From Neodiprion pinetum (Eukaryota; Arthropoda; Insecta; Hymenoptera; Diprionidae), in the NCBI RefSeq assembly GCF_021155775.2, contig NC_060232.1:21583922-21647921 (forward strand): a DNA stretch of 64,000 bases. Direction: 5' to 3'. The notes beneath the pieces are model-generated. The model was not told the origin of the DNA. It searched no databases and saw only the letters and a program-made list of their open reading frames with translations. The position numbers and the translations under genes are program-made. Below, piece by piece: positions 22,245-32,381 of the stretch (position 1 is its first letter; each line of letters begins with the position of its first letter).

Positions 22245-23160
22245 CCTGAAAATTCCTAGTATGGACCAGACATACACTGTCTTTGAAATTTTGGAATGAA
22301 AATTTCATATTGCAAATACGTGCTTGGTGCACAAGTTAGATATTAAAACTAAATATAAGTTTTATACAGAAACAGAACATTAGCCATTTCACGTAATACG
22401 ACATTCCACGCAATAGGTGAATTACCACCTATCAGATATTTCTGCATATTTTAAGGTCAAAAAATTTCTCAAGCTATGCAAAATTCATTTCAATAAGCTG
22501 CATTTCACGTGAAGTGTGGTATTTTTTTGAGTGATCATCTTCGATTTTGATCTGAACCAGGTATTTATACTAGTAATAGGGAGTTCCAAATACTTAGCCA
22601 TTCATTATCACCCAAATGAGTTGTTTTTTTTTTTGTAAATCGCAGTTGGTCGTTTTTTAGTATGTGATAATGAGTTCTCGACGTTCGATAGTCTATAGTT
22701 TGGTCGGTATTAATAAAACAAATTCAGATAGGGAATTCAAGTGATGTTAGCCCTTCACGATTGTATTTTGGGGTTGAATTGACTTCTACTTGTGCGAAAT
22801 CGGTTGTTGGTCATTCGTTGGTGTTTACTACTGCATGATCAGCTTTTAATCCACGGCGGGACTGAATCATGCTTGAACGACGAAAAAAAAGCGCAAACAT
22901 TTTTTTTGCAGATTCATATTTTTTTAACCAAAACAAGTCGAAATTACGCATTTCAGCCTATTCCCTTGAAACGTTTTTCAGAAAATCCAATTTTAAGTTT
23001 GAAAATATCCAAAAATCGATATCGGGATCGTATATCTAGTATCGATTTTTATGCAACGCATGCATGAGAAATACTACTTCACGGGCTTGCAGAGACTGGC
23101 GTCAGTGACGTTTTACACACAGAAATAGAATAAAAATGCCGCGCATACACAGATTAGCTC
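22245..23160. other. Intergenic, nothing recognised
   Basis: AT-rich sequence with short frames only; no motif, RNA gene or repeat recognised. Confidence 0.4.
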
Positions 23161-23166
23161 GATTTT

Positions 23167-23230
23167 ACTTCTCGCACTAGTGCTTTTTTCTCGTTGACTT
23201 CTCGCACTAGTGCTTTTCACTTCTCGCACA
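23167..23230 (+). repeat. Short tandem repeat, 2.5 copies
   Basis: ACTTCTCGCACTAGTGCTTTT occurs twice, with a third partial copy ACTTCTCGCAC directly after. The unit spacing is about 31 bases. The unit contains the palindrome GCACTAGTGC. Confidence 0.8.
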
Positions 23231-23757
23231 CCCCTCTCGTATGCCCCCTTCGCGTGTCACGCTTGCGTGCCTCGCAACAGTATTGTTCAGCTTTCTACTT
23301 CTCCCGCGCTCTCTCACCCATCCCTCTCGTATCCATCGCTCGCACGCTGTCACGTCAGTATTATACGTAACCTTCAAAAGGTTGAATCATTTTTATACAT
23401 TTCCAAGTTTGTGGGAAAATAGAATGTTGTCGTTTTCTTGTCGTTTTTGGGCTTTTTTTGGCTTCGCTCTACAAACTCCCCAGCGGGATTGCATGATTGC
23501 TTCAATTGGTACACGCACTTAAGTGCATTTCTCATGCATTTGTTACAAAAAACAGTATGTGACACTCATGCAAGAGGCCGCTCATACGCATGCTGTGTGA
23601 AGTTGCTCGCCTTCTCGCACTTGTAACACAAAGTACTATTATGGGATTTTGTGTGGAAATTTTTAGGTTTGGGATGATTATGTTTGTTTTTCCAAGGATA
23701 TGAATCAAATGTATGTATACAATGCATATACATGTTCGTATATGTATATGTATGTAT

Positions 23758-24170
23758 TGTAACGCAAAGGTGCGAAAACAAAGTAAGACCGAGTCCGCGA
23801 ACCCCCGAAGACAAGGGGGCCGAGGTGGGGGAGACGACCGCTGAGCCTTTTGCCGACGGGCCGTGACGTCAGTCAGCCAGTCGGGCCAATTCGAAGTGGT
23901 GAACAGTCGAGTGTGTGGATAATAGTATGAGTGTGCGCCAGCAAGGGAAGAAACGAAGGTCGGACCCCCCTACAGAGCCTGCAGCAAACATGTAAAAAAA
24001 AAGTAATAAACCAGTTGATAACCGTAACGTTTCCGGCGTTCAGTTTATCTAATTCCTTCTGCTCCTCCTCGCGCCCGCTGCCCTCGAGATTATCCACCAG
24101 AACCTCGCTCGGTAGCCCTGCTCCATTCCTAACCGCACGGCCCTCGGGCCACCGATTGCAGCTAGCAAGG
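23758..24170 (+). repeat. Possible LTR or LTR fragment
   Basis: The stretch begins TGTAACGCAAAGGTGCG, is GC-rich against an AT-rich background, contains a CGTGACGTCAGTC promoter-like block at 23,864 and an AATAAACC polyadenylation-like word near 24,005, and continues with pyrimidine-rich CTCCTCCTCGCGC. This pattern fits a retroelement LTR with U3, R and U5. No second copy, primer site or coding region is visible, so the call is tentative. Confidence 0.35.
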
Positions 24171-24257
24171 TAAGCTATCCTAGTTTGGTTCGGAGCTAGG
24201 AAAGAAAATTCTAATCCGACCTGGAGCTCAACAGGAAGAGGCAGGTGAGAAAAAGCT

Positions 24258-24290
24258 TCGTGCCGGCGAGCCGTTGATCGCCGGTGCACG
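24258..24290. repeat. GC-rich hairpin
   Basis: CGTGCCGGCGA is followed after eight bases by TCGCCGGTGCACG, a near-perfect stem. It lies 3' of the possible LTR and may be part of the same element. Confidence 0.5.
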
Positions 24291-24399
24291 AGAAATCGTC
24301 CCGTTTGTGCCCCTGGACACATTCGGACATTTGCCGTCCGTTTGTGGACAGGGTGTAGAAAAAGTATTTTCGCCACAGTATACATAGTAGTAGTTACGC

Positions 24400-25620
24400 A
24401 TATGTAAGTATTCATTTATTAGTATAACCATGATATTCCAAAAAGTATGTATTTTGTAACAAAAAAAGTGAATTGTTACTCCGAGAGTGATGCATACGTA
24501 AAGAAACGCCGTAAAATACTTCATATTTAGTAAGACAATATGAAACATTGAAAAATTGAAAAACTGAAACAAATGAAGGTTAATGTGCTGAATCTACATC
24601 TGCTTTCCATTTTCTGCCGTCACGTATATATTACATGATGTGATATTTTCTCTTATCGTTAAAAATTCAGGATTTGTCGTGTTTTGTGTTTGCATTTAAT
24701 TACTTATTTCTTCGTTACTTCAATCTATTTCAATAGTATCTGTATATTCAAAACCAGTTCGAACTGATAGAAAAAGAAAAAAACATATCACTCAACGTTG
24801 TTTTCACACCAATGCATGCCCCTGCGCAGTTCTTGTTGTGAGTTCATGTCGCGCAGTACGGAAAGCAAGAAAAATGCAAAATACTTAGAATTATACTAGT
24901 AGATAGATTTTCTGCCGATTTTAATGTTTAAACGTTTTACCTTTACAATTTTTTTACAAGTAATGTTGCTATCATTAGTGTTTGGTTATAATTTGTTAGC
25001 AAAATTAGCGTTTTATTAAAAAAAATATTACATGAAATTTAAACGTGGTCCATACTTTTTATTATTATATTTAGATTCAACAGCATCAAATTTATGATAA
25101 TTACACATAATAAAAAGTTTTCTTTTGCAGACCAGTGTAATCTAGATGCTCTTAAGGAACCTTGTAATTGCTGCACGTTAGGTGTGATAGGGATTCCTAA
25201 ATCAAGATCCCGTTTTTCGAATTTGCTCATGTCATTATATATAATATGTTTCGTGGCGTCATCGCGCTGATTTCACGAAAATTATAAGGTCCCCAAAGAG
25301 TATCCAGATTATGCGAACAGATCGCTTCGTGCATTGCAGCAATATAATTTTATGTACATGTAATCACAATAAACTTTCTTCCATTTGTTTGAGTTCTTCA
25401 TTTTTTCAATGTTTCATATTTTCTCAGTTAATGTGATGTATTTTATGGCGTTTTGTTACGTACACATCACTCTCAGAATGACGGTTATAGGGAACAAAGA
25501 CGGCTCGAGGGAATAAGCTGAAATGCGAAATGTCGACTGGTTTTGCTGCAAAAAATATAATTTTTGCAACAAAAATTTTGGTGTACTTTTTCGTCATGTA
25601 AAAATACTTCAGACCTATTG
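24400..25620. other. Intergenic, nothing recognised
   Basis: AT-rich. The minus frame 25,230-25,039 begins SKFEKRDLDLGIPI and then turns hydrophobic; I cannot assign it. No repeat or RNA gene recognised. Confidence 0.35.
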
Positions 25621-26325
25621 TGAACCATTGACTATTAAACGTCAGGAACTTACTATTAAACATCTAAAAACGACCAATAAACGATAGCCAGTACGGGAAA
25701 TTGACTTGCATTGCAATTTACAGTTAAATGAGGAGCTGCTTACGGTTAGATACGCTAGGTCTGGACTAACGCCTAAGAATACTGGCTAACTACGATTATT
25801 TCAATTCTTACGAATAAACCGTTGACTATCAAACGTCAAAACCTTACTATCGAACACCTATAAATGATCAACAAACGATTGCCCGTACAGGAAATTGAAC
25901 TTCATTGAAATCCACTGTTAATGAGGAACCGTCATAAGTAAAATTCGCAAAGACTGGACGAACCCTCGGGTTCAATGCCTATGTGCATACAACTGTTTTA
26001 TTTTTCACGAATAACTGCTTGACTATCAAACATCGGAATTGTGTTATGAAACACTCACAAACGACCAACAAATGATTGATTGCCCATACACGAAATTGAA
26101 TTTCAATGCAATTTACAGTTAAATGCGCAGCTGCCGTAACTTAAATGCGCTAGGATTGGGCTAACTCCCGGGACTAGTGCCCAACTACAGTCCTTTTACT
26201 TATACGCATTTTGTTTTGAGGAATTTTTTTTCTAATCTTTACAGATAATCGGTGGATTATCAAATGCTGGACAAACGTTGGTAAACACCAACAAATGATG
26301 AACACACGATTTCGCACAAGCAGAA
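25621..26325. repeat. Diverged tandem repeat, about 195-bp unit, 3.4 copies
   Basis: Units begin near TTGACTATT (25,628), TTGACTATC (25,822), TTGACTATC (26,019) and a weaker GGATTATC (about 26,253). Each unit continues with AAACGTC- or AAACATC-like words, then AACGACCAA(T/C)AAA, GAAATTGA(A/C)TT and ACAGTTAAATG. Spacings are about 194, 197 and 234. The array abuts the Maverick coding remnant and may be the terminal or subterminal part of that element. Confidence 0.75.
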
Positions 26326-26326
26326 T

Positions 26327-26524
26327 TCATTCGGGTGTTAATGACGGGTGAAATATACGAAACTTAGTTAAGGATGTAAGTCTCTTAGTCAAGGTAAAAG
26401 CCACTGTGCGTCTCGTCGTATCTTTGTCCAACTTGATCATCTTATGTTTCCGACGTATGACATCGCTTGCTTCCGATATTTCGCTCAACGTATCGCTATG
26501 CTTACGAATCTTGGCATTCTCCAT
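26327..26524 (-). pseudogene. Maverick-associated coiled ORF fragment
   Basis: The 65-residue frame MENAKIRKHSDTLSEISEAS continues with DVIRRKHKMIKLDKD, a charged helical stretch of the sort that follows the packaging ATPase in arthropod Mavericks. It is cut after about 45 family-like residues and then reads unrelated sequence into the tandem repeat. Orientation and position, directly downstream of the ATPase on the same strand, support the link. The function of this protein is not known to me. Confidence 0.45.
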
Positions 26525-26566
26525 GTTGGCGGCTTGATTGTCACAATAAAACTGTGCCAGTTTGCA

Positions 26567-27055
26567 TTAGTTTATGCTCATAAGGCAGAACCCCTTCCTG
26601 TATCTTTTTCCGTTGATTTCGCTATCCTTGTCAATTACGACAAAACTATACTTGCCATCATTCTAGCATGTTGAGTATAAGTCTTTAAATTGTTGATACG
26701 TCACGACGGTGTTCACATGATCGTTGTAGGTATGTTTCAGATTCGTTTCACCCTGCCGAAATAGTACTAATAAGTTTGCATTGTCGCGTACCAGGTGTTT
26801 TGGAATACGCACGCAGGTTTGACTGAGATAAAAGCTATCGACGTCGTGATGCTTGCCCATGCTGAACCATGCTCTGATATTATCTTGCTTCTCACACACC
26901 ACATCGTCGAAAATTATGACAGAGGCCGGGTGTATATCTTCCGGTTTTACAACCTCCTCGTTCTCGCCAAACGGGAAATAGCCCACACCCCATGCGGGTT
27001 CTAATAACTTCTGCAAAAATTGATACTTTGGCCGGATGAGGGATTTTGTATAGAC
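26567..27055 (-). pseudogene. Maverick/Polinton DNA-packaging ATPase, C-terminal part
   Basis: The frame shows SVIIFDDVVCEKQDN, a Walker B strand of the FtsK/HerA-type (A32-like) packaging ATPase, then DVDSFYLSQTCVRIPKHLVR and DNANLLVLF, and after an in-frame TAG (26,663-26,665) the tail YSFVVIDKDSEIN. Such ATPases load DNA into capsids. Coding runs right up to the Gypsy LTR border at 27,056, so the Walker A half has been cut off. I did not find the missing half on the far side of the Gypsy element, which means the locus was also rearranged. Confidence 0.8.
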
Positions 27056-29203
27056 TGTAACGTGGCATTTTTAATGCCCGTTACAAGGGGCTCTTTGAAC
27101 CCTGGGCGGAACCGAAATTTAGGAATTTCCGAAATTGAGTCGCGAAGTGTTTGCAAAGGAGCGCAGGGATAGAGTCACGCATCCGAAACTACGAGAGGGG
27201 ACACCTTAGCGAATAGCGTAAGATATTTCAGGTTTTTTGTTTTTTTTTATTTTTCGAGCTACAACGGCATCAGGCAAGCAGTCGACATCGAATTCGAGGA
27301 AATTGCGAAGTGGTGGACTAGCGACAATTGCGAAGGAAGGATGTCGAGGCTGTGGAGGGGGAGCCGACGCAGATCCCCGCATCGCGGGAATCTAAGGTGG
27401 ACGCAATTCCCGCTGGGGGCCAGCGCGCCGCAGCCTCTCCCCCTTCTCTCCTCCAACAATTGACTGGCGAACTTGCGACGGACCGACTAGCGACGAGGGA
27501 GCACCACGCTCACCGCCAAGACGTCATGAAGCTGCGCGGAGGACGAGATTGCGATCTAGCTTTAAGTTCTGCGCAGCGATGCTATTGAAGGTGCGCGTCG
27601 AGTTGCGCGATCGACGAAATCGATGACGGATCGATTATTGCGTATTCTTGTGGGTATGACGTCACGTATGGGATGGCGTATCGAGATCCGTGTTGCGGCA
27701 GGTCGTAGGTTTTTGAAACCACTCTAGTTCTGGCGGTCGTGATAAGTAGTCACGTTTTGGGGGAGTTTCGCGAAGTAATGGAGTCGCCCAAAAATCGCGA
27801 GGGGAATGGAAAGGGGGTTGCAAGGATGTAGAAGGTAAGCGCTGCTTCTATCCCCGCGATTGAATTTCGAGCATAATTAGGAAAAGGCTTGCCGAGTAAC
27901 GGATCGCCGTTTTGGATTTGCGTTGTAGAAAAGTACTCGAAATTCTTTTGCCGATTCTTTTGCTTGATGACCGTAGCCTGAGTACGCGTGTTAGAGTAAA
28001 GTAAATTTCGAGTTCTTGAGAAAGTGGAGTAGAGGCACGGGTTTTAGTTGAGTCTCTTTCGTTTTTGAAATTAAGTATAGCCGAATCCCGCTGTACCGGG
28101 TCGAGCCGCGTTATCGGGTTTTTCAATGTTACCTCTCGAGTAGGTCGGGAAGTGCCGACTTGGAGTGCTCGGATTAGCGGATAACGTTTTGGAGGATTCT
28201 GAGAAGGTTTGATTTCGGATGCGTTGCGGTAGCGTATAGTTTAGGTTACGTTTAGTTGCGCCTGCATTGAGTTCCGTACCCGTTAGTTAAGATAATGTAA
28301 ATTGAGTTGTGTTACCTTGAGTTTGTGTTTAGTTTAAGTTAAATTTAGTGGTGCTTGCGCTTAGTTAAGTTGCCGTTTATTTAAGATAGTGTTTAGTCGA
28401 GTTGAGGTGATGTATAGTCGAAATTGGCGTTGCGTTGAGCAGCAGTTGAGACGAGAAGTTTGAGTATTGAGTTTTGGTTGCGTTTGACATATAGTAACGT
28501 TTGCGGATTCGTGTAGTCGAGATAAGTAGGAAATAAGCTTTAGGTTAAGTTATGTTGTCACGTTTAGAGTTAGGGCAGCTCGCGGTAGCGTCGGAGCTCC
28601 GAGTCGGGTGAGATCTCGGGCGAGATTCAGGACGCCGTCTGTTCGGTAGCCCGACGGCGCACCGTCGAATAATCAGTTTTAGTTTTGGTTTCGAGCACTA
28701 ATCGCCATGGAGAACAAATGGCGAATTTGAAAATTCAGAATTGCGTATGAAGATTTTGTGATCGTTGAGTGACATTTTAGTTAGGGAGCCGCGAGTTCAT
28801 TAGAGGAAGAAATAAAGTAGGTTACGTGTAATTTTCTGTTTATTTTTAGACTCGCGATGAGCGACTTTTGGATTATATTTTTTTTTTGTTTTGTATCACC
28901 GCTATTGGGAAATCTAAGATTTTATTTTACTTCTTTTATTAAATAGCGTGTGTATTTCGAGTGTCTCTCTCTCTCTCTCCAAAAATTACCCCTCCCCTCT
29001 CCGCGGTACTGAGCTACCGAGTATATGGTCGCGGTATATCGTATTACCGATTTCGAGGCGTGTTGATCACGCCAGGCGCCCAACAAATTTCGCGATATTG
29101 TTTCAGGTCCAGGGTACATCGTGGACGCCGATTTATTGTGCACGCGGTAAGTTCTCGGTCATTTTCTCCGGGTGACCGAGGAGCGGGAAAAATCCACGTC
29201 ACA
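27056..29203 (+). repeat. Gypsy 5' LTR
   Basis: Starts TGTAACGTGG and ends CCACGTCACA, immediately before the primer binding site. It is about 2.15 kb, long for Gypsy. The first 600 bp align with the 3' LTR only with many differences, the middle hardly at all, and the last 220 bp almost exactly. Features include a TGACGTCACGTATGGGA block at 27,658, TTAGTT-rich low-complexity sequence (28,230-28,560) and a CT repeat at 28,964. Confidence 0.88.
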
Positions 29204-29206
29204 AAT

Positions 29207-29223
29207 TGGCGCCCAACGTGGGG
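29207..29223 (+). promoter_or_regulatory. Primer binding site (tRNA-Lys type)
   Basis: TGGCGCCCAACGTGGGG follows the 5' LTR after three bases. This is the sequence known as complementary to the 3' end of tRNA-Lys1,2 in several retroviruses, and Gypsy elements commonly prime with tRNA-Lys. It fixes the 5' LTR border at 29,203. Confidence 0.9.
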
Positions 29224-30094
29224 TCTTCGCGAAATTTCCGCTGTAAATTTCCGAGAAAGATAATAGCATTGCGCGTTTCGGAAATTTCGACTTAGCAAAC
29301 GGATAGCGCTCGCGGAACGAAAACAACAGCGGTCGGAGATTACGGGAGAGAGAGGTCGCGAGACACTTCGGTTAAGCGTGTGACGTTTGGAGTACAGCGA
29401 GACAAGTTTGAATACAGGGTATGAGAATAAAATTGGATACAAAGGGTGGCGAATAACACCGAAACTTGCGATTTACGACTCAGGCTACGAGTTGACGAAT
29501 ATACCGGGTGACAAAAAAGTTCACCACGTATATTCGCACCCTACTTTTCTAATAATAGGGATAAGATCGCCTGCTTTTATCGCCAATCTCTTGCTTGTGT
29601 CATTTTCATTTTCTTTTGTTATTGCTTTTGGATTTCTGCTTTCTTTTTGTTTTTCTTTTGTTTTCTGCGGTTTCGAAATATTTTTTTTTGTGTTTCAAAG
29701 ATGGATTTCAGCATCGCGGTTGATATTTTTTTTTTCGTTTGTTGTGTTGCTGGTGCGACATCATATTGTTTTTTCTTTCAGCCCGTCTTTTGTTTTTTTT
29801 GTTCTGTTTTATTTTGTTTACGGTATTTCTTTTGTTGGCGCTTTTATTCGCAATTCTGATATCGCTATGGTAGTAGAGGTGATTACACCAATACGAGGAA
29901 ACATCTCTCTCAGGTTCTGTTGGGGCTTGTGGATAATAGCGAATTAATTGAACAAGTTTCGCGGAAGTGTCCATGCTGGGTACTATTGCTTGCGCTCAGA
30001 CTCTACTTACGGCTTTTGTCTTTCGGTTCGAATAGATTGGTTTTGCGTGCTTTTACGGTCATCACTGCTCTTCGTTTTTGCGGGCAAAATCAAC
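29224..30094 (+). other. Gypsy leader between primer site and gag
   Basis: An 870-bp untranslated leader. The part 29,590-29,830 is a T-rich run on the plus strand; the open frame across it codes mainly Phe, Ser and Val and is an artefact of composition. Confidence 0.6.
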
Positions 30095-31815
30095 ATGGCG
30101 GAGGTAACCGTTGGCGCGTGGTTGTACGACATGACGAGCGATGAGCTCGAGTTAGCATTAGCCACCGCGAGGGTGAATTCCACCGCTAATTTGCTGGTAC
30201 GTCGCGACCGTTACGTGCGACACCTCTTGCGTGCGCGCGGGGATCTGACAGTCACTTGGGAACCCGAGGACGAGGATGTCTTCGCGGGGTTGGCCGAATT
30301 AGCGACCGCTGCAGAACCAGTGCGTGAACAGCCCCGAAGGGCTAGCGATTCGCGGTTGTTAGAACCCGTGAATATCACCATCGCGACCCGGCTAACCACG
30401 GTAGCGACGACGTGGTGGTGAGCGTAGCCGTCGCCTCGGCGGCTGTCACCACCTCGGCGGTGTATGGTAGCGCCTCGCGACCGACCGCGTATCAAGTTCC
30501 GACGCGGATACCCTTCCACTCGATGCCGTTTTCGATGGCGAGCGGAGCCCAGGAGCACTGGGGAGAGGCCTCCCCAATCCAAGGGCAGCGACAGGGGCAT
30601 GAACAGCCCCTAGTGGATTCCACCTGACTGATCGCAGGGACGTCAGCTCCGCGGGTCGCGTCCCGGTCGCTACCGGCCGACCCTGCAACAATTCCTCGTG
30701 ACATGGCGACCGCTGCCCTGCCAGCTTGGGCCCGGGATCCAATTATGGAATCGCGTACCCGGGAGACGATTCGTGACATCCCGAGGGCCTTGCGAGGTTG
30801 GAACCTCAAGTTCTCGGGAATTGGCGAGCCGAGTGTCGAGGATTTCCTGACGCGATTGGAGGAATGGCGAAGTCTGTCCGAATTGAGTGAAAACGAAGTG
30901 TTAAGTTCGCTCACGATGATCTTCTCGGGCGTAGCCTTGGAATGGTTGCGTTGCGAGAGAGATAGCTGGTTCACGTACGACGAGTTTCGCGCGGCCTTGC
31001 GTTTGTGGTTCGGGGATGGGACAGTAGGAAGCCGCGTGGAGGATCAGGCTAGGTCGCGAACCCAGGGACCGGTCGAGTCAGTGACGGAATATCTATCCTG
31101 CGTTCGGGGGTTGTTGAGGCGGATGTCGCGTCCTTATACGATGGAGCAGCAACTGGACCTGCCTTTTAAGAACTTGCGTCCCGAAATTCGCGAACTCCTT
31201 CGTAGAAGGGAAATTCGAACGTGGAGCGAATTGATTTATCTCGCCACGGAGCGGGAAAGAAACCTCGCGCTGTCTCGCGACTACCACCCCCCGCCCACGC
31301 CAAAAGACTCATTTATTAGCGAATTAGCGTGCCGGACCAAAACCACGGCGACTCGGAGCGAGCCTGGGTTAGCCGCCATTACCGAGACAGGGGTCGAGTC
31401 AACCGTAGCGCAGACGATAGAGAAGCTGCTCGCGGCCCAGGTGAAAGGACTCGAGGAGAAGTTGTTGAAAGCAATGGCGGTAGCGACCCAGAGGAACAAG
31501 TCGAGTGGCGTACCGCCCAGTGGCGGAAGCCCGGCTTCAACGAGGCCGACCTCGCCGAAGCGACCTGCGCGAGGAACGGGAAGGGGAGCGGTCCCCTCGG
31601 CTAACTGGTCGGCGACGCGCGTGCCATGGGCCGTACAATTTCGTGGCGACAAGGTGTGGGACGAGAACTTGTGTATGAATTGCCATCGTCCCGGTCACCG
31701 ATTGAATAGTTGTCCGGACCCATTGCGAATCTTTTGCTACCATTGCGGATATGACGACGTCTATTCGACGGATTGTCCGCGGTGTTCGGGAAACCAGGAC
31801 GGGCAGCCCCGCTAA
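30095..31815 (+). pseudogene. Gypsy Gag with zinc knuckles
   Basis: The likely start is the ATG at 30,095 (MAEVTVGAWLYDMTSDELE). The frame stops at 30,421; the next frame (-1) picks up at 30,412, meets TGA at 30,625 and continues open through 30,703 to the TAA at 31,813. The capsid-like middle (LRGWNLKFSGIGEPSVEDFL, FRAALRLWFGDG) resembles other Gypsy/retrotransposon Gag proteins. The C-terminus has a CCHC knuckle, CMNCHRPGHRLNSC, and a second knuckle CYHCGYDDVYSTDC in which the His is replaced by Val, then CPRC. Gag packages the RNA. The frameshift and TGA make it defective, although a second programmed shift cannot be excluded. Confidence 0.85.
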
Positions 31816-32381
31816 GTGTCGGCGCGGTGCCCCGAGTGGAAGGCACCACGACATTGCGTGGCGTCGAGAGAGAAATCGCGACGAGCTTTCCGATGCAGAC
31901 CATGGAGTTCGGCCAACGCTGGTTTTTGCGGGTGTGTATCGGGAGCACATGGGTCAAAGCGCTGTTAGACACCGGCTCGTCGCGAACATTCCTCGGTACT
32001 GTCGGACACCAGATCGCGTTAGAGTACGGACGACAGGTAAAATAACCCAGCTGTTCGAGTGTCGTATTGGCGAATGGATCGGTAGAAGCAATAACCGGAG
32101 AGGTAGAGCTTCTGATAACGTTGCTGGGTGTCGCGCATGAGTTTTCGTTGCGGATTATCCCCACCTTAGTTGGAGATTGCGTCCTCGGCATGAATTTTGT
32201 ACGAAAATTTGGCTTTTCGATTGACGGCGCGCGCGAATCATGGAGTATTGCGGATGTTCCGGAACACGAGGGAAAATTTGAGGAGGGTCGGCAGATCCAA
32301 ATTACCGATGTGTCAGGTTGTAGCGGCATCGTAGAGCTAGCGGATAGCGAGAATCGCGAATTACAAGAGTTCTTAGCGTAG
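31773..32381 (+). pseudogene. Gypsy aspartic protease
   Basis: The frame lies -1 relative to gag and overlaps it by 43 bases. The active-site block is VKALLDTGSSRTFLG (Asp-Thr-Gly-Ser) and the second structural block is VLGMNFVRKFG, so both halves of the monomer are present. An in-frame TAA at 32,043-32,045 interrupts it between those blocks, and TAG at 32,379-32,381 separates it from RT. The TTG at 31,773 is only where the frame opens; translation would enter by frameshifting from gag. The enzyme would cut the polyprotein. Confidence 0.85.
31788..31832 (+). promoter_or_regulatory. -1 ribosomal frameshift signal, gag to pro
   Basis: In the gag frame the bases read G GGA AAC (31,788-31,794), a canonical X XXY YYZ slippery heptamer of a kind known from retroviruses. 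After six bases a stem can form: GGGCA (31,801-31,805) with TGCCC (31,828-31,832) and inside it CCGC (31,809-31,812) with GCGG (31,824-31,827), with a three-base bulge. Slipping back one base changes gag into the protease frame, as needed. Heptamer, phase, spacer and stem all match. Confidence 0.8.

Noticed and set aside
23873..24415. 180-codon minus-strand ORF
   Set aside because: It overlaps the possible LTR and hairpin, has no recognisable domain and no splice context.
29387..29947. 186-codon plus-strand ORF rich in Phe and Ser
   Set aside because: It is produced by the T-rich Gypsy leader; no motif, and the true gag start is downstream.
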